A stretch of DNA of 64,000 nt, taken from contig CANMFL010000002.1 in assembly GCA_947497185.1 (NCBI GenBank), forward strand, positions 186,001 to 250,000, given 5' to 3'. Both the position numbers and the translations under genes were made by a program. The DNA comes from an uncultured Paracoccaceae bacterium. Lineage in GTDB: Bacteria; Pseudomonadota; Alphaproteobacteria; Rhodobacterales; Rhodobacteraceae. Under the pieces are notes generated by a model. It was given only the letters and a program-made list of their open reading frames with translations. It was not told the DNA's origin and made no database searches. Below, one piece after another: positions 25,407-35,031 of this stretch (positions are counted from its first letter, which is position 1; each line of letters starts with the position of its first letter).

Positions 25407-26840
25407 ATGGATTTCGGATTTACTACAGCGGCTTACGTGGTCGCAGCCGTTCTTTTCATTCTCTCCCTCGGGGGCTTGTCAGGACAAGAAAGTGCAAAAC
25501 GTGCCGTATGGTACGGGATTGTTGGCATGGGCTTGGCGGTTCTCGCCACGCTGATCGGACCGGGTTCCGGTTTCTGGTTGCTCTCGCTTATTCTGATCGT
25601 GGGCGGCGGGGCTATCGGCTACGTCCTCGCGACCAAAGTGCAGATGACGCAGATGCCAGAACTGGTGGCCGCGATGCACAGCCTTGTTGGTTTGGCTGCT
25701 GTGTTCGTAGGCTTTATCGCGCATTTCGAATTGAACCGCGTGTTGGGTATGGCTGCAGACGAGATGCACGATCTGGGCACCTTTGCGACGCTTCTGGCGC
25801 ATAAGTCTCCGGTTGAGATCAACATCCTGCGCGTTGAATTGTTCTTGGGCATCTTTATTGGTGCGGTGACATTCACCGGATCGGTCATTGCCTACGGCAA
25901 ACTGGCGGGCAAAGTGGACTCAGCGGCTGTTAAGCTGCCGGGTGGTCACATGCTGAACATCGGCGCGGCTGCCGTGTCTGTTCTGACGCTGATCTGGTAC
26001 TTCAACACGGGCGGGTTCTTCCCACTGTTCTTGATGACCTTGGCGGCGCTGTTCATCGGCTACCACCTGATCAAAGGCATCGGTGGCGCGGATATGCCTG
26101 TCGTTGTGTCCATGCTGAACAGCTATTCAGGCTGGGCCGCAGCGGCGATTGGTTTCTCGCTCGGCAACGACCTGTTGATCGTTGTTGGGGCGTTGGTCGG
26201 TTCGTCCGGTGCGATCTTGTCTTACATCATGTGTAAGGCGATGAACCGCAGCTTCGTATCTGTGATCTTGGGCGGCTTTGGTGGCCCTGCGGGTGAGCAG
26301 ATGGCCGTTGAAGGCGAACAGGTTGCGATTGATGCGGACGGTGTTGCCAACGCATTGAACGAGGCCGATAGCGTCATCATCATTCCAGGGTACGGCATGG
26401 CCGTGGCACAAGCACAGCAAGGTGTGGCCGAACTGGTCCGCAAACTGCGCGCCCAAGGCAAGAACGTCCGCTTTGCGATCCACCCAGTTGCGGGGCGTTT
26501 GCCCGGTCACATGAACGTCCTGCTGGCTGAAGCCAAAGTACCATATGACATCGTGATGGAAATGGACGAGATCAACGACGACTTCCCGAATACGGACGTC
26601 GCGATCGTGATCGGCTCGAATGACATCGTGAACCCAGCGGCCCAAGACGATCCGAACAGCCCAATCGCGGGTATGCCGGTTCTGGAATGCTGGAAAGCGA
26701 AACAGGTGTTCGTATCCAAGCGCGGGCAGGGGACTGGATACTCCGGTATCGAAAACCCGCTGTTCTTCAAGGACAACACACGCATGTTCTACGGCGACGC
26801 AAAAGCATCCCTCGATGCGTTGCTGCCAAAGATCGACTAA
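25407..26840 (+). CDS. pntB: NAD(P)+ transhydrogenase subunit beta
   Basis: This 477-aa protein has about eight N-terminal membrane helices carrying the proton path ([59 protein letters not shown]). A C-terminal NADP(H)-binding domain III follows, with [35 protein letters not shown] and the ending [17 protein letters not shown]. It lies 12 bp after pntA. Its length and motifs are standard. Confidence 0.96.
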   Translation: MDFGFTTAAYVVAAVLFILSLGGLSGQESAKRAVWYGIVGMGLAVLATLIGPGSGFWLLSLILIVGGGAIGYVLATKVQMTQMPELVAAMHSLVGLAAVFVGFIAHFELNRVLGMAADEMHDLGTFATLLAHKSPVEINILRVELFLGIFIGAVTFTGSVIAYGKLAGKVDSAAVKLPGGHMLNIGAAAVSVLTLIWYFNTGGFFPLFLMTLAALFIGYHLIKGIGGADMPVVVSMLNSYSGWAAAAIGFSLGNDLLIVVGALVGSSGAILSYIMCKAMNRSFVSVILGGFGGPAGEQMAVEGEQVAIDADGVANALNEADSVIIIPGYGMAVAQAQQGVAELVRKLRAQGKNVRFAIHPVAGRLPGHMNVLLAEAKVPYDIVMEMDEINDDFPNTDVAIVIGSNDIVNPAAQDDPNSPIAGMPVLECWKAKQVFVSKRGQGTGYSGIENPLFFKDNTRMFYGDAKASLDALLPKID

Positions 26841-26864
26841 GCGCGATCCCATAAAATGCGACCA

Positions 26865-26894
26865 AAGACCGGCCATATTCTGGCCGGTCTTTTG
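26865..26894 (+). terminator. Terminator of pntAB
   Basis: AAAGACCGGCC and GGCCGGTCTTT form an 11-bp stem with a 7-nt loop, followed by TTTT. It starts about 25 bp after the pntB stop. Confidence 0.85.
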
Positions 26895-27059
26895 CGTTTG
26901 AGGGGCACCGTGCATGGGGTGCTCGCCTCTGGATTGCAGATCATTAAAACTTGACGGGAATCGTCTGAGCAGCCAGAATTTAGCCACAATTTGAATAATT
27001 TAGACGCAATTGAATCTCTGAAATAGAAACAATAGCGCCGCTCATAAAAGGTTTGTTCC

Positions 27060-27782
27060 ATGTTAGTTTACAATTTTCCGAAAACCGCCGTTAGTCTCTG
27101 CGCGGCTGCACTTTTTTTATCCGCATGCGGGTCCAGTAGTTCGACCAGCCAAAGCGGCGTTTTATCCGCGAGCAGCATCAATCTTCGCATGGCCGAGGCG
27201 GATGCGGCATTCCTGAAAGTTGTGGGCGACGGCACCGATGAAAATCCGGGCTTTGCGGGCACAAAGTTTGATGCGATCCCGACAACAGGCGGCGCCGTCT
27301 ATCGCGGCTTTAGCACGGTCGAGATCAACGACGGCGACGACATGGTTCTGGACGCGGTTGGCATCGCCAACGTCAACGTGAACTTTGGCGCGACTGGCAC
27401 AGAAGATGTGGTGACAGGCAACCTGCGCAACATGCGCGCGGTCAATGCGAACGGCGATACGGGCTACGTGTCCGGCGAGCTGCTGCTCAGCGGTGGGGCG
27501 ATCGGCAAAGACTTTGACGATGCACCAGACGATGCGCGGCAGAACAGCCTGTTTTCTGACTATGCAGGCACGCTGACAGTACTGGGCGAGACATACGGCC
27601 TCGCAGGCGAGCTACAGGGCCAGTTGCACGGCACACGGACCAACGAAGGCGCACGTTCCGTTGTGCGCGGTGTCAGCCTGTCGGACGAAGATAGCGCAGT
27701 CGCAGCATCCGTCTCGGGCCTGACCGCGAATATCAGCGTGATAGCCGACAACGAACTTCCAGAGGCGGTGGTGGCGCCTTAA
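27060..27782 (+). CDS. Predicted lipoprotein, paralogue of the gene at 29504
   Basis: This 240-aa protein has a lipoprotein signal peptide ending in LFLSACGSSSS. The mature part reads as beta-rich repeats: G-FDAIPTTGGAVYRGF, VNVNFGATGTEDVVTGNL, LTVLGETYGLAGELQGQLHGTR. It shares its layout with the 223-aa lipoprotein at 29504 (same phrase order: AMPT-GSA-F-G, V-L-ANFG-G-MTG-I, GDLTIDGDSY-VEG-LNGQF-GTRE). The pattern recalls the small transferrin-binding-protein-like beta barrels. That is only a resemblance; the function is unknown. Confidence 0.7.
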   Translation: MLVYNFPKTAVSLCAAALFLSACGSSSSTSQSGVLSASSINLRMAEADAAFLKVVGDGTDENPGFAGTKFDAIPTTGGAVYRGFSTVEINDGDDMVLDAVGIANVNVNFGATGTEDVVTGNLRNMRAVNANGDTGYVSGELLLSGGAIGKDFDDAPDDARQNSLFSDYAGTLTVLGETYGLAGELQGQLHGTRTNEGARSVVRGVSLSDEDSAVAASVSGLTANISVIADNELPEAVVAP

Positions 27783-27835
27783 CGCGACGCTTTCCGCGAT
27801 AGGCTGCGGCCTATTGGGGTGAGGTAGGATAGAGT

Positions 27836-27866
27836 AAAGGCCCTGCGGGAAACCGCGGGGCCTTTT
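27836..27866 (+). terminator. Terminator after the first lipoprotein
   Basis: AAAGGCCC-T-GCGG pairs with CCGC-G-GGGCCTTT around a short loop, then TTTTGGGTTTTT. It starts 54 bp after the stop. Confidence 0.8.
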
Positions 27867-27935
27867 GGGTTTTTACGGAGGTGAGGGGGCGAAGCTATCT
27901 TTCGGTATAACAACTTTAAATGCTGCATTTAAGCT

Positions 27936-29039
27936 CTATCCATAATTCCCATATTGGCGAGATTTGAGATCATTCAAACCAAATGCGACAGCTAAGGTCG
28001 TGCATTTGAATTTGATACGGTTACTATTTTCTTTGATTGATCGAACTTTCAACAAAGCACCCGCGCTTTGACGTCCTCTTAGCCAACACCCCCAAGCCGA
28101 AGTGGATGTGCTATCCCACCCATCAAAGATAGATACGAATTCCACGCCTCCCACTCTGCGCCGGAGCTTACGGTTTTGTCCTAATCCCTGTCCTGCCGTT
28201 GACTTGTCTTTGAAGGTAAAAGCTCCTTGTAGGTAGATAGTGTCACCCTCGCGAATTCGATGGCCAACGCTACCTTTGTCCAAATAGTCGGAAACATTGT
28301 CCAAGGCGATGCTATCCAAATATTCGGTCATTACATCGTGCACATAGGAATATTGCACCATGCAGTTTCCATGTGCGTAAGCATGTATATTGTTGCTCAT
28401 ATGTCCGAGCGTTAAAAGACCATCACTATTTATCAAGCCTAAGCTTAACATGGCCGGATAGTCAGGCATCTGTTGAAAGTTCACCCCCACTTTCTTGGCG
28501 GCGGAAAAAATTCGCTGGTGATTAATATGATACCAGCAGTGTGAATTGTCGGAAAATGCCGACGCAAGAACCAAGTTTCGAGCATCGGAAGCACGCACTT
28601 CTTGCTGCCATTGCTTTTTAGCTGCCTTCAGCGCCTTCGGATTTAAGTTTAAGGATAACTGGTTCTGAGAATGTGCTTTGCCGTGGTCGTTGAGGCAAAG
28701 CGCAACAAGATTCTTCTCCGAATGGTCCCTACTTTCGGACCATTCATCGATGTGGTGCAGTATAATTTCTTTTGTGGGATCGTGACAAACGCAGCATGTC
28801 CAGCGGCTTTTGAAAAGAACTGAATTAAGCACTTTGGATGGGATGCGAGGGCGGTGATTATGGATATAACCAATAGCCTCAGCCGTAATTGATAATTTTG
28901 ATAACTTTGCTTCGGACATTTGACTCAGGCTGGCTAGGGTATGTCCTGCTTCCAACAAAGATTGAGCCAAACGGCTGTCAACTTTCCGTGACACAAGAGC
29001 TTCAAAAGACTTGTTTTTATTTTTACTTGTTAAACTCAT
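27936..29039 (-). CDS. HNH-nuclease-like protein in an A+T-rich insert
   Basis: This 367-aa protein starts at ATG 29039, which has GAGGTG just upstream. The N-terminus (about 15-65) is helix-rich with a helix-hairpin-helix flavour. A zinc-type HNH core follows (about residues 82-125): CCVCHDPTKEIILHHIDEW, then NLVALCLNDHGKAH. The rest, about 230 residues, is not recognised. Codon use and base composition are clearly more A+T-rich than flanking genes, and the gene splits two related lipoprotein genes, so recent acquisition is likely. A role in defence against foreign DNA is possible but unproven. Confidence 0.65.
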   Translation of the reverse strand: MSLTSKNKNKSFEALVSRKVDSRLAQSLLEAGHTLASLSQMSEAKLSKLSITAEAIGYIHNHRPRIPSKVLNSVLFKSRWTCCVCHDPTKEIILHHIDEWSESRDHSEKNLVALCLNDHGKAHSQNQLSLNLNPKALKAAKKQWQQEVRASDARNLVLASAFSDNSHCWYHINHQRIFSAAKKVGVNFQQMPDYPAMLSLGLINSDGLLTLGHMSNNIHAYAHGNCMVQYSYVHDVMTEYLDSIALDNVSDYLDKGSVGHRIREGDTIYLQGAFTFKDKSTAGQGLGQNRKLRRRVGGVEFVSIFDGWDSTSTSAWGCWLRGRQSAGALLKVRSIKENSNRIKFKCTTLAVAFGLNDLKSRQYGNYG

Positions 29040-29503
29040 ATTCACCTCAAACCGAACTTTTAATTTAACGCCAACTAACTAGAACGATTATGACGCAATG
29101 GCACTCGGACTTCCAATAATAATTAGGGTGGCTATACAATGTACCATACAGTTTGCGCGGTAAGCTGACTTTCACGATAATATCAGCTAATTCTTAAGTC
29201 GTGTCTGCCTCAGTACCGACGGGACTTCGTTTCCGCAATCTGACACTCATCGACTGTCTCGTCCCCTAATCGTGGCTTCTCCCAAACAAACCGTTCGTGA
29301 CGCCTTGCACCACCAGTGTCTTCGGGCTCGCATCTGACAGTCGCGACGTCACCGCCCCGTGCAAATCATTCTTTTCTTTCGCATCAACAGATCGTTTCGC
29401 GTATCGCTACAGTCTGTGTCGTGGGTATCGCTATGTTTTCCTGTAGATTTTGTCTAAACGTTAACGGGTTATTAATACGTTCACGTCTCTCAGGAGTTTT
29501 CAG
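29040..29503. other. Intergenic stretch beside the HNH gene
   Basis: This gap of about 460 bp is A+T-rich at its left end and more typical on the right. No gene with a credible ribosome site was found. A 66-codon frame at 29316 has no family features. AGGAG at about 29490 belongs to the lipoprotein start at 29504. Confidence 0.5.
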
Positions 29504-30175
29504 ATGTCCCGTATGACCAAATTGAGCCTGTCCGTCGCAAGCCTTGTGGCGCTGGCCGCCTGTGGTGGATCTGGTGGCTCGTCCAGCTTTGACGCCCTTG
29601 TCGACCGCGCCGCAGCGATGGATAAAGATGCGGAGCGGATTGCAGAATTTTCCGGCACCGCGTTCACAGCGATGCCGACATCCGGTTCTGCCAGCTTTGA
29701 GGGGGGCGCGTCGATCTTTATCGATCCTGTCTTTGAAACGGACCCCGATGATATTGCGCTGATCGGTGACGTGACATTGACCGCCAATTTCGGGGCGGGG
29801 ACGATGACAGGGGCCATTACAGATCTTGCGGGTCTCACGGACATATCGCTTAACAGCGCTGACGTTCTTGCGGTGTCAGGAGAGGTCGCGATTGGCGATA
29901 GACTGTCGATCATCGGTGACGATGAAGATGATAACCTGACGTATCGACCAAACGACTGGTTGGCGGATTATACGGGTGATCTGACCATTGATGGCGATAG
30001 CTATGTGGTCGAAGGCTTTCTGAATGGCCAGTTTCTTGGCACTCGTGAAAATCCGACCGGAGGCCAAAGCGCTGTGAAAGCCGTGGTTGGTTTCGACAGT
30101 GACGGTTTTGCGACTGTGAACGGTGGCCTGGAAGAAGTTGATACCTATGTCGAAGTCTTCGGCGAAAATCGTTAG
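29504..30175 (+). CDS. Predicted lipoprotein, paralogue of the gene at 27060
   Basis: This 223-aa protein has a signal peptide ending LVALAACGGSGG (lipobox LAAC). The mature domain is beta-rich and aligns by eye with the lipoprotein at 27060, the two lying either side of the HNH gene. Notable segments are FSGTAFTAMPTSGSASFEGGA, VTLTANFGAGTMTGAI and GDLTIDGDSYVVEGFLNGQF. An AGGAG 9 nt upstream supports the start. It resembles short TbpB-like barrel lipoproteins of Rhodobacterales; function unknown. Confidence 0.7.
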   Translation: MSRMTKLSLSVASLVALAACGGSGGSSSFDALVDRAAAMDKDAERIAEFSGTAFTAMPTSGSASFEGGASIFIDPVFETDPDDIALIGDVTLTANFGAGTMTGAITDLAGLTDISLNSADVLAVSGEVAIGDRLSIIGDDEDDNLTYRPNDWLADYTGDLTIDGDSYVVEGFLNGQFLGTRENPTGGQSAVKAVVGFDSDGFATVNGGLEEVDTYVEVFGENR

Positions 30176-30206
30176 GGCTTTCGGCCTTATATCGGCATGA
30201 CATGAT

Positions 30207-30240
30207 CAAACGGCTTCGGCGTTTTGCCGAGGCCGTTTTT
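30207..30240 (+). terminator. Terminator between the lipoprotein and rluE
   Basis: ACGGCTTCGGC (30210-30220) and GCCGAGGCCGT (30226-30236) form an 11-bp stem with one G-T pair and a 5-nt loop. It is followed by TTTTT. A short T-run on the other strand could also serve the convergent rluE gene. Confidence 0.85.
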
Positions 30241-30251
30241 GCGCGTGGGGC

Positions 30252-30794
30252 TTAGGCGTCGCGCCATTTGCCTTGGGCGATCTCGTCGAGCGTCCAGTGC
30301 CCGATCCGCCAACGCACCAACCGCAGCGTGGGAAAGCCGACGTGGGCGGTCATCCGGCGCACTTGGCGGTTGCGTCCCTCGGAAATACTGATCTCGATCC
30401 AAGTGTCGGGGATTGTCTTGCGCACACGCACGGGCGGCACGCGGTCCCACAGGGCTGGCGGGTCAATCAGCGCGACTTTGGCGGGCCGTGTCAGACCGTC
30501 TTTGAGGGTCACACCGTCGCGCAGGGCTTGCAGATCGGCGTCTGTCGGGCTGCCTTCGACTTGGACGTAGTAGGTTTTCGGCAGCTTGTGTTTGGGATTG
30601 CTGATCTGGGCTTGCAGTTTGCCGTCGTCGGTCAGGATCAACAGACCTTCGCTATCGCGGTCCAGCCGTCCGGCGGGATAGACATGCGGCACATCCACGA
30701 AATCCGACAACGTCCGCCGTTTGGTGGGCGATTTTACGTCAGTGAACTGCGAGAGCACGTCGAAGGGTTTGTTCAGTAAAATGGTGCGAGACAT
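30252..30794 (-). CDS. rluE: 23S rRNA pseudouridine synthase, RluE-like
   Basis: This 180-aa RsuA/RluB/E/F-type synthase lacks an N-terminal S4 domain. It has the catalytic motif [15 protein letters not shown] (Asp in RLDRDSEG), a start [14 protein letters not shown], and the late [27 protein letters not shown] motif. The short length and missing S4 domain fit RluE, which modifies a uridine of 23S rRNA domain V in E. coli (U2457), better than RluB or RluF. It is convergent with the lipoprotein gene and likely stands alone. Confidence 0.85.
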   Translation of the reverse strand: MSRTILLNKPFDVLSQFTDVKSPTKRRTLSDFVDVPHVYPAGRLDRDSEGLLILTDDGKLQAQISNPKHKLPKTYYVQVEGSPTDADLQALRDGVTLKDGLTRPAKVALIDPPALWDRVPPVRVRKTIPDTWIEISISEGRNRQVRRMTAHVGFPTLRLVRWRIGHWTLDEIAQGKWRDA

Positions 30795-30856
30795 GGGGCA
30801 GGTCTAATCGCAACCGCTGCGCCGGGCAAGACGTGCGGGACGCTTGCCAGCGGGGC

Positions 30857-30884
30857 GAGTTGTTAGAGGCGAAATGAAGGGCGG
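30857..30884. repeat. Intergenic element with GGCGAAATGAAGGGCGG, copy 1
   Basis: GAGTTGTT, a short variable spacer, then GGCGAAATGAAGGGCGG. The 17-mer is repeated exactly at 50185-50201, also after GAGTTGTT. It lies between rluE and the ornithine decarboxylase leader. Confidence 0.7.
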
Positions 30885-30979
30885 GGCGCTGTGCTTATGC
30901 GTGATCTGCGTGGCGCGAAAGTTTTTTCGGTGCTGTGCATTTTGTGTCTTGCAACGAATCCGTTTTCGCCGCAAATGCA

Positions 30980-31120
30980 GATTTATAGACGCCAACGCAC
31001 GCGCCTCTGGCCGGTGATAGTCAACGCACACGTGTTTACGTAGCGACGGTAACGTCTCCCTTGGAACTGAGCGGTCTTTGGTGGGCGATGCCCATTATGG
31101 CCGGGTCTACTGGAGATGAC
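30980..31120 (+). ncRNA. Candidate speF-type leader RNA upstream of ornithine decarboxylase
   Basis: The gap before the decarboxylase is over 300 bp and its right half looks structured. GACG-GTAA-CGTC (31045-31056) is a hairpin with a GNRA-type loop. TGGGC-GAT-GCCCA (31082-31094) is another, and ACGTGTTTACGT lies just before them. In alphaproteobacteria a conserved leader, the speF motif, precedes exactly this class of gene and is thought to sense polyamine status. Family membership is inferred from position and structure; the ends are approximate. Confidence 0.55.
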
Positions 31121-31122
31121 CC

Positions 31123-32295
31123 ATGACTTATCACTTTTCGCCCGCTGTGGCGTCCTCTGTTGCGGATTCCCTGTCAAAGCTGGATGCGTTTGTCGCACGC
31201 CGTGTGTTTGATCGCCCGACGCTGGTAGTCGATCTGGATCGCGTGGCGACCCAATACAACGCGCTGAAAGCGGGCTTGGGCCGTGCGGATATCCACTATG
31301 CGGTTAAAGCGAACCCTGCGCGTGAAGTGATTGCCCGTTTGGTTGATCTGGGCTCGCATTTTGATGCGGCGTCGAAGGCTGAAATCAAACTGTGTCTGGA
31401 CGAGGGTGCAACGCCGGATCAGGTGTCCTTTGGCAATACGATCAAACGGGCTTCTGATATTGCGTGGGCTTACGACGAAGGTATTCGTTTGTTCGCGGCA
31501 GACGCTGACGAAGAGTTGGAGAAGATCGCGGCACATGCGCCGGGCGCGTCTGTCTATATTCGTTTGATTGTTGAGACATCCGAGGCTGATTGGCCGTTGT
31601 CGCGCAAGTTTGGCTGCGACCGCGACACTGCGCTGCGTCTGTTGGATTATGCGGTGGCTTTGGGCCTGAAACCGGTTGGGTTCTCGTTCCACGTTGGGTC
31701 GCAAACTCGCAAGGCTGAAATGTGGGCGCCGTCCTTGGATGCGATGGCGGCGATCTGGCATGCCGCACGCGCTGCGGGTCACGACCTGACATTGCTCAAC
31801 ATTGGCGGTGGTTTCCCTGCGTTCTACGGCGAAGCGATTGAGGCACCAACCAGCTACGCATCCCGCGTGATGGCGCAGGTCACTGATCGGTTTGGCGATG
31901 TGCCCAAGATCATGGCTGAGCCGGGTCGCGGTATGGTCGCAGAGGCTGGCGTGATCGTCGCCGAAGTGATGCTGGTGTCGCGTAAATCAGAGCGCGACAT
32001 GCACCGCTGGGTCTACTTGGACATTGGTCGCTTCTCAGGCTTGGCCGAGACCGAAGGCGAGGCGATCCGCTACCAGTTTGAAACCGCTCGCGACGCTGAT
32101 CTGATGGGGCCGTGCATTCTGGCGGGGCCTAGCTGTGACAGTGCTGACGTGCTTTACGAAAAGCGCCCGATGCAGATGCCGATGACGCTGAAATCCGGCG
32201 ACCGCGTGCTGATCCGCAACACGGGTGCCTACACCTCGACCTATTCGAGTGTGTGTTTCAACGGCTTCCCGCCGCTGGATGTTGTTGTGATCTAA
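31123..32295 (+). CDS. Ornithine decarboxylase (fold III, PLP-dependent)
   Basis: This 390-aa alanine-racemase-fold decarboxylase makes putrescine from ornithine. PLP binds Lys62 (HYAVKANP). Other landmarks are FSFHVGSQ, the phosphate-binding LLNIGGGFP, EPGRGMVAEAG, and the active-site Cys in GPSCDSADVLYE. This is the eukaryotic-like type common in alphaproteobacteria; some members also accept lysine. A structured leader upstream suggests control by polyamines. GGAGAT precedes the ATG closely. Confidence 0.9.
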   Translation: MTYHFSPAVASSVADSLSKLDAFVARRVFDRPTLVVDLDRVATQYNALKAGLGRADIHYAVKANPAREVIARLVDLGSHFDAASKAEIKLCLDEGATPDQVSFGNTIKRASDIAWAYDEGIRLFAADADEELEKIAAHAPGASVYIRLIVETSEADWPLSRKFGCDRDTALRLLDYAVALGLKPVGFSFHVGSQTRKAEMWAPSLDAMAAIWHAARAAGHDLTLLNIGGGFPAFYGEAIEAPTSYASRVMAQVTDRFGDVPKIMAEPGRGMVAEAGVIVAEVMLVSRKSERDMHRWVYLDIGRFSGLAETEGEAIRYQFETARDADLMGPCILAGPSCDSADVLYEKRPMQMPMTLKSGDRVLIRNTGAYTSTYSSVCFNGFPPLDVVVI

Positions 32296-32422
32296 GGGAT
32301 TTGTGACCATGGCTGCGTACGGTATACGATTGTACGCAGCTAACGCATTATTTTGGAACGATTTTTTCTTTACCTGACCGGATTTGGCGTTACATTGCCG
32401 TGATGCTAGATAGGTCACGCCC

Positions 32423-33703
32423 ATGTCCCCGATAACAGATCACCCGTTGCGCTATCCGATGGCGAACGAATTGCACGCCCGCCCGTTTCCGATTGTGGCG
32501 GCGCCGAGCAAAGCGGCGTATCTTGCGCTGAAGCCTGCGTCGAACGCGGCGGGGCGCGACCGTGAAGCGGATCGCTTGCATTTGATCGCGCTGCTGGATC
32601 GGTTCGGCGCACAGCACCCGCAGCCGGACGCGACCCATTATTCGGGGCAAATCGGGAAATACATGCTCAAGTGGGAAAGCCACACAGAGTTTGTGACCTA
32701 TACGGTTTTTGGCGACGGCAATGCGCAGCGCCCGTTTGATTCCAAAACCTTTGATGTGTTCCCGCAAGATTGGTTGGACGATGCGCCGGGGGTGCGGATC
32801 ACGTCGGCGTTGATCCGTGTTGAGACGGCCGAGGGCGACGATGGTATTCTGGGCAAAGTTGTGGATTGGTTTGTGCCGGAAAGCCTCGCCGTCAGTCGGG
32901 TGTTGGATGACGGGCTGGTTGTGGCGGGAGATTTTCGGATTGATGTGGCGGGTCACATGCGCTTTGCGGTGTTTGCACGGCCAGAGACCGGACCGCAGCG
33001 CACGGGCCGCGTCGTGCAGCGGTTGTGCGAGATCGAGACCTATAAGGCGATGTCGATGCTGGGCCTTGCGATGGCGCGTGATCTGGGGCCCAAAATGGGC
33101 GCGATTGACCAGCGATTGACTGCGATGCTGGCGGATATGACGGGGGCGGATGCGCGTCCGGAAACCGTGTTGTATGAATTGCTGACAGCATCGGCCGAGT
33201 TAGAGAATATCGTCGCGCAAACGTCGTTTCGGTTCGGGGCGACGGGGGCTTACGAGACGATTGTAAACCAACGGATCGGGGTGCTGCGCGAAGATCGCTT
33301 TGCGGGGCGGCAGACTTTTGGTGAATTTATGATGCGGCGCTTTGATCCGGCGATGCGGACGGTGACATCGACCCAAGACCGCCTGCATGCGATGTCGAAC
33401 CGCGCACAACGCGCGAGCGATCTGCTGCGGACTCGGGTGGATGTGGAGCGATCAGCACAGAATCAGGACTTGCTCACGTCGATGGACAGGCGGGCCGATC
33501 TGCAATTGCGGCTGCAAAAGACGGTCGAGGGGCTGTCTGTCGTCGCGATCAGTTATTACGCGGTGAACTTGGTGCTGTATGTGCTTGGGCCGCTTGAGAA
33601 AATCTATGATGTGCCGAAAGTGATGATGGGCGCGGTTGTCACGCCGCTGGTGTTGTTGGCCGTCTGGATGATGGTGCAGCGTATACATAAAAAAATGCAC
33701 TGA
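32423..33703 (+). CDS. DUF3422 family membrane-anchored protein
   Basis: This 426-aa protein has the recognisable family opening HPLRYPMANELHARPFP and KWESHTEFVTYTVF. A long helical central part includes SNRAQRASDLLRTRVDVERSAQNQ. Two C-terminal membrane helices follow (LSVVAISYYAVNLVLYVLG and MMGAVVTPLVLLAVWMMV). The architecture is a cytoplasmic domain tethered by a C-terminal hairpin, somewhat like CorA-type or DUF155-type proteins. No function is established for the family. The gene stands alone. Confidence 0.88.
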   Translation: MSPITDHPLRYPMANELHARPFPIVAAPSKAAYLALKPASNAAGRDREADRLHLIALLDRFGAQHPQPDATHYSGQIGKYMLKWESHTEFVTYTVFGDGNAQRPFDSKTFDVFPQDWLDDAPGVRITSALIRVETAEGDDGILGKVVDWFVPESLAVSRVLDDGLVVAGDFRIDVAGHMRFAVFARPETGPQRTGRVVQRLCEIETYKAMSMLGLAMARDLGPKMGAIDQRLTAMLADMTGADARPETVLYELLTASAELENIVAQTSFRFGATGAYETIVNQRIGVLREDRFAGRQTFGEFMMRRFDPAMRTVTSTQDRLHAMSNRAQRASDLLRTRVDVERSAQNQDLLTSMDRRADLQLRLQKTVEGLSVVAISYYAVNLVLYVLGPLEKIYDVPKVMMGAVVTPLVLLAVWMMVQRIHKKMH

Positions 33704-33707
33704 CGCC

Positions 33708-33748
33708 GAATTTTCGCGAAAATTCATACGATTTTTCCGGAAAAATCG
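33708..33748. repeat. Two adjacent palindromes, including copy 3 of the 18-mer
   Basis: GAATTTTCGCGAAAATTC (33708-33725) starts 5 bp after the DUF3422 stop. It is followed after 3 bp by a second perfect palindrome, CGATTTTTCCGGAAAAATCG (33729-33748). The first is identical to those at 4675 and 4798. Either could fold as a hairpin and act as a 3' end for the DUF3422 message. Confidence 0.85.
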
Positions 33749-33829
33749 GCGGGGGTGGCACGGTTTGTTTGCTTGTTCTTGCTGCGTGCTTTGGGCAAGG
33801 TGCATCTACATTATCAAGTAGGACCCATC

Positions 33830-34993
33830 ATGCCCGTCAAGAACCGCTTTGCTGAATTGCTGCCCGACATCACTGCGTGGCGCAGGGATTTACATGAAAA
33901 CCCCGAGATTCTCTTCGAGACCCATCGCACCTCTGGGATCGTTGCGGAAAAGCTGACGGCGTTTGGCTGCGAAGAGGTTGTCACCGGCATCGGGCGCACG
34001 GGCGTTGTGGGTGTGATCAAGGGCAAGACGGATACCGCTGGCCGCGTGATTGGCTTGCGGGCGGACATGGACGCGCTGCCGATCCACGAGGAAACAGGGC
34101 TGCCTTATGCGTCGAAAACTGACGGCGCGATGCATGCTTGCGGCCACGACGGACACACCGCGATGCTGCTCGGGGCTGCGCAATATCTGGCCGAGACCCG
34201 CAATTTTGACGGCACTGTTGTGGTGATTTTCCAACCTGCCGAAGAGGGCGGCGGCGGCGGGCGCGAGATGTGCGAGGACGGCATGATGGACCGTTTCGGC
34301 GTCCAAGAGGTCTACGGGATGCACAATTGGCCGGGCGTGCCGCTTGGCACTTTTGCGATCCGGTCCGGGCCGTTTTTTGCGGCGACTGATCAGTTTGACA
34401 TCACGATTGAGGGGCAGGGTGGCCATGCGGCCAAACCGCACGAAACCGTGGATTCGGTGCTGGTGGCAGCCCATGTTGTGACCGCGTTGCAAAGCATTGT
34501 CAGCCGCAACGTGGACCCCGTGGAACAGGCCGTGGTGTCGGTGACATCGGTGGAAAGCAGTTCCAAGGCGTTCAACATCATCGCGCAATCGGTGCGTCTG
34601 AAAGGCACAATCCGGACGCTCACACGCGAGATGCGCGCCTTGGGCGAGGAACGCTTGCACCGGTTGGTGACTGCGACCTGCGAAGCCTACGGCGCGACCG
34701 CAAAAATCACCTTCATCAAAGGCTACCCGCCGATGGTGAACCACGTAGAACAGACCGACTTCGCGGCGTCCGTGGCGGCGTCTGTCGCGGGTAAATGCGA
34801 CGAGGCTCCGTTGATTATGGGCGGCGAGGATTTCGCCTATATGCTCGAGGAACGTCCCGGCGCCTATATTCTGGTCGGCAATGGCGACACGGCAGCGGTG
34901 CACAACGCGGCCTATAATTTCAGCGACGAATCGATCCCTGCAGGCTGTTCGTGGTGGGCCGAGATTGTGGAACAGCGGATGCCAGCGGCGTAA
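33830..34993 (+). CDS. M20-family amidohydrolase/aminoacylase
   Basis: This 387-aa metallopeptidase-fold hydrolase has metal ligands visible in MHACGHDGHTAMLLGAA, PAEEGGGGGREM and the late MGGEDFAYMLEERPGAY. The lid domain has EGQGGHAAKPHETVDSVLVA. The start at 33830 has TAGGA upstream; a longer frame from 33755 lacks support. Relatives include hippurate hydrolase, N-acyl-amino-acid hydrolases and ectoine-derivative deacetylases, which cannot be separated by eye. Its terminator follows at 35065-35088. Confidence 0.88.
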   Translation: MPVKNRFAELLPDITAWRRDLHENPEILFETHRTSGIVAEKLTAFGCEEVVTGIGRTGVVGVIKGKTDTAGRVIGLRADMDALPIHEETGLPYASKTDGAMHACGHDGHTAMLLGAAQYLAETRNFDGTVVVIFQPAEEGGGGGREMCEDGMMDRFGVQEVYGMHNWPGVPLGTFAIRSGPFFAATDQFDITIEGQGGHAAKPHETVDSVLVAAHVVTALQSIVSRNVDPVEQAVVSVTSVESSSKAFNIIAQSVRLKGTIRTLTREMRALGEERLHRLVTATCEAYGATAKITFIKGYPPMVNHVEQTDFAASVAASVAGKCDEAPLIMGGEDFAYMLEERPGAYILVGNGDTAAVHNAAYNFSDESIPAGCSWWAEIVEQRMPAA

Positions 34994-35031
34994 GTGAACG
35001 CAGGCCGTGCGCTGGGGGCTGCTGATGTGCA

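Noticed and set aside
29316..29516. 66-codon frame before the second lipoprotein
   Set aside because: No ribosome site, no family features, and it runs into the start of the lipoprotein gene in another frame.
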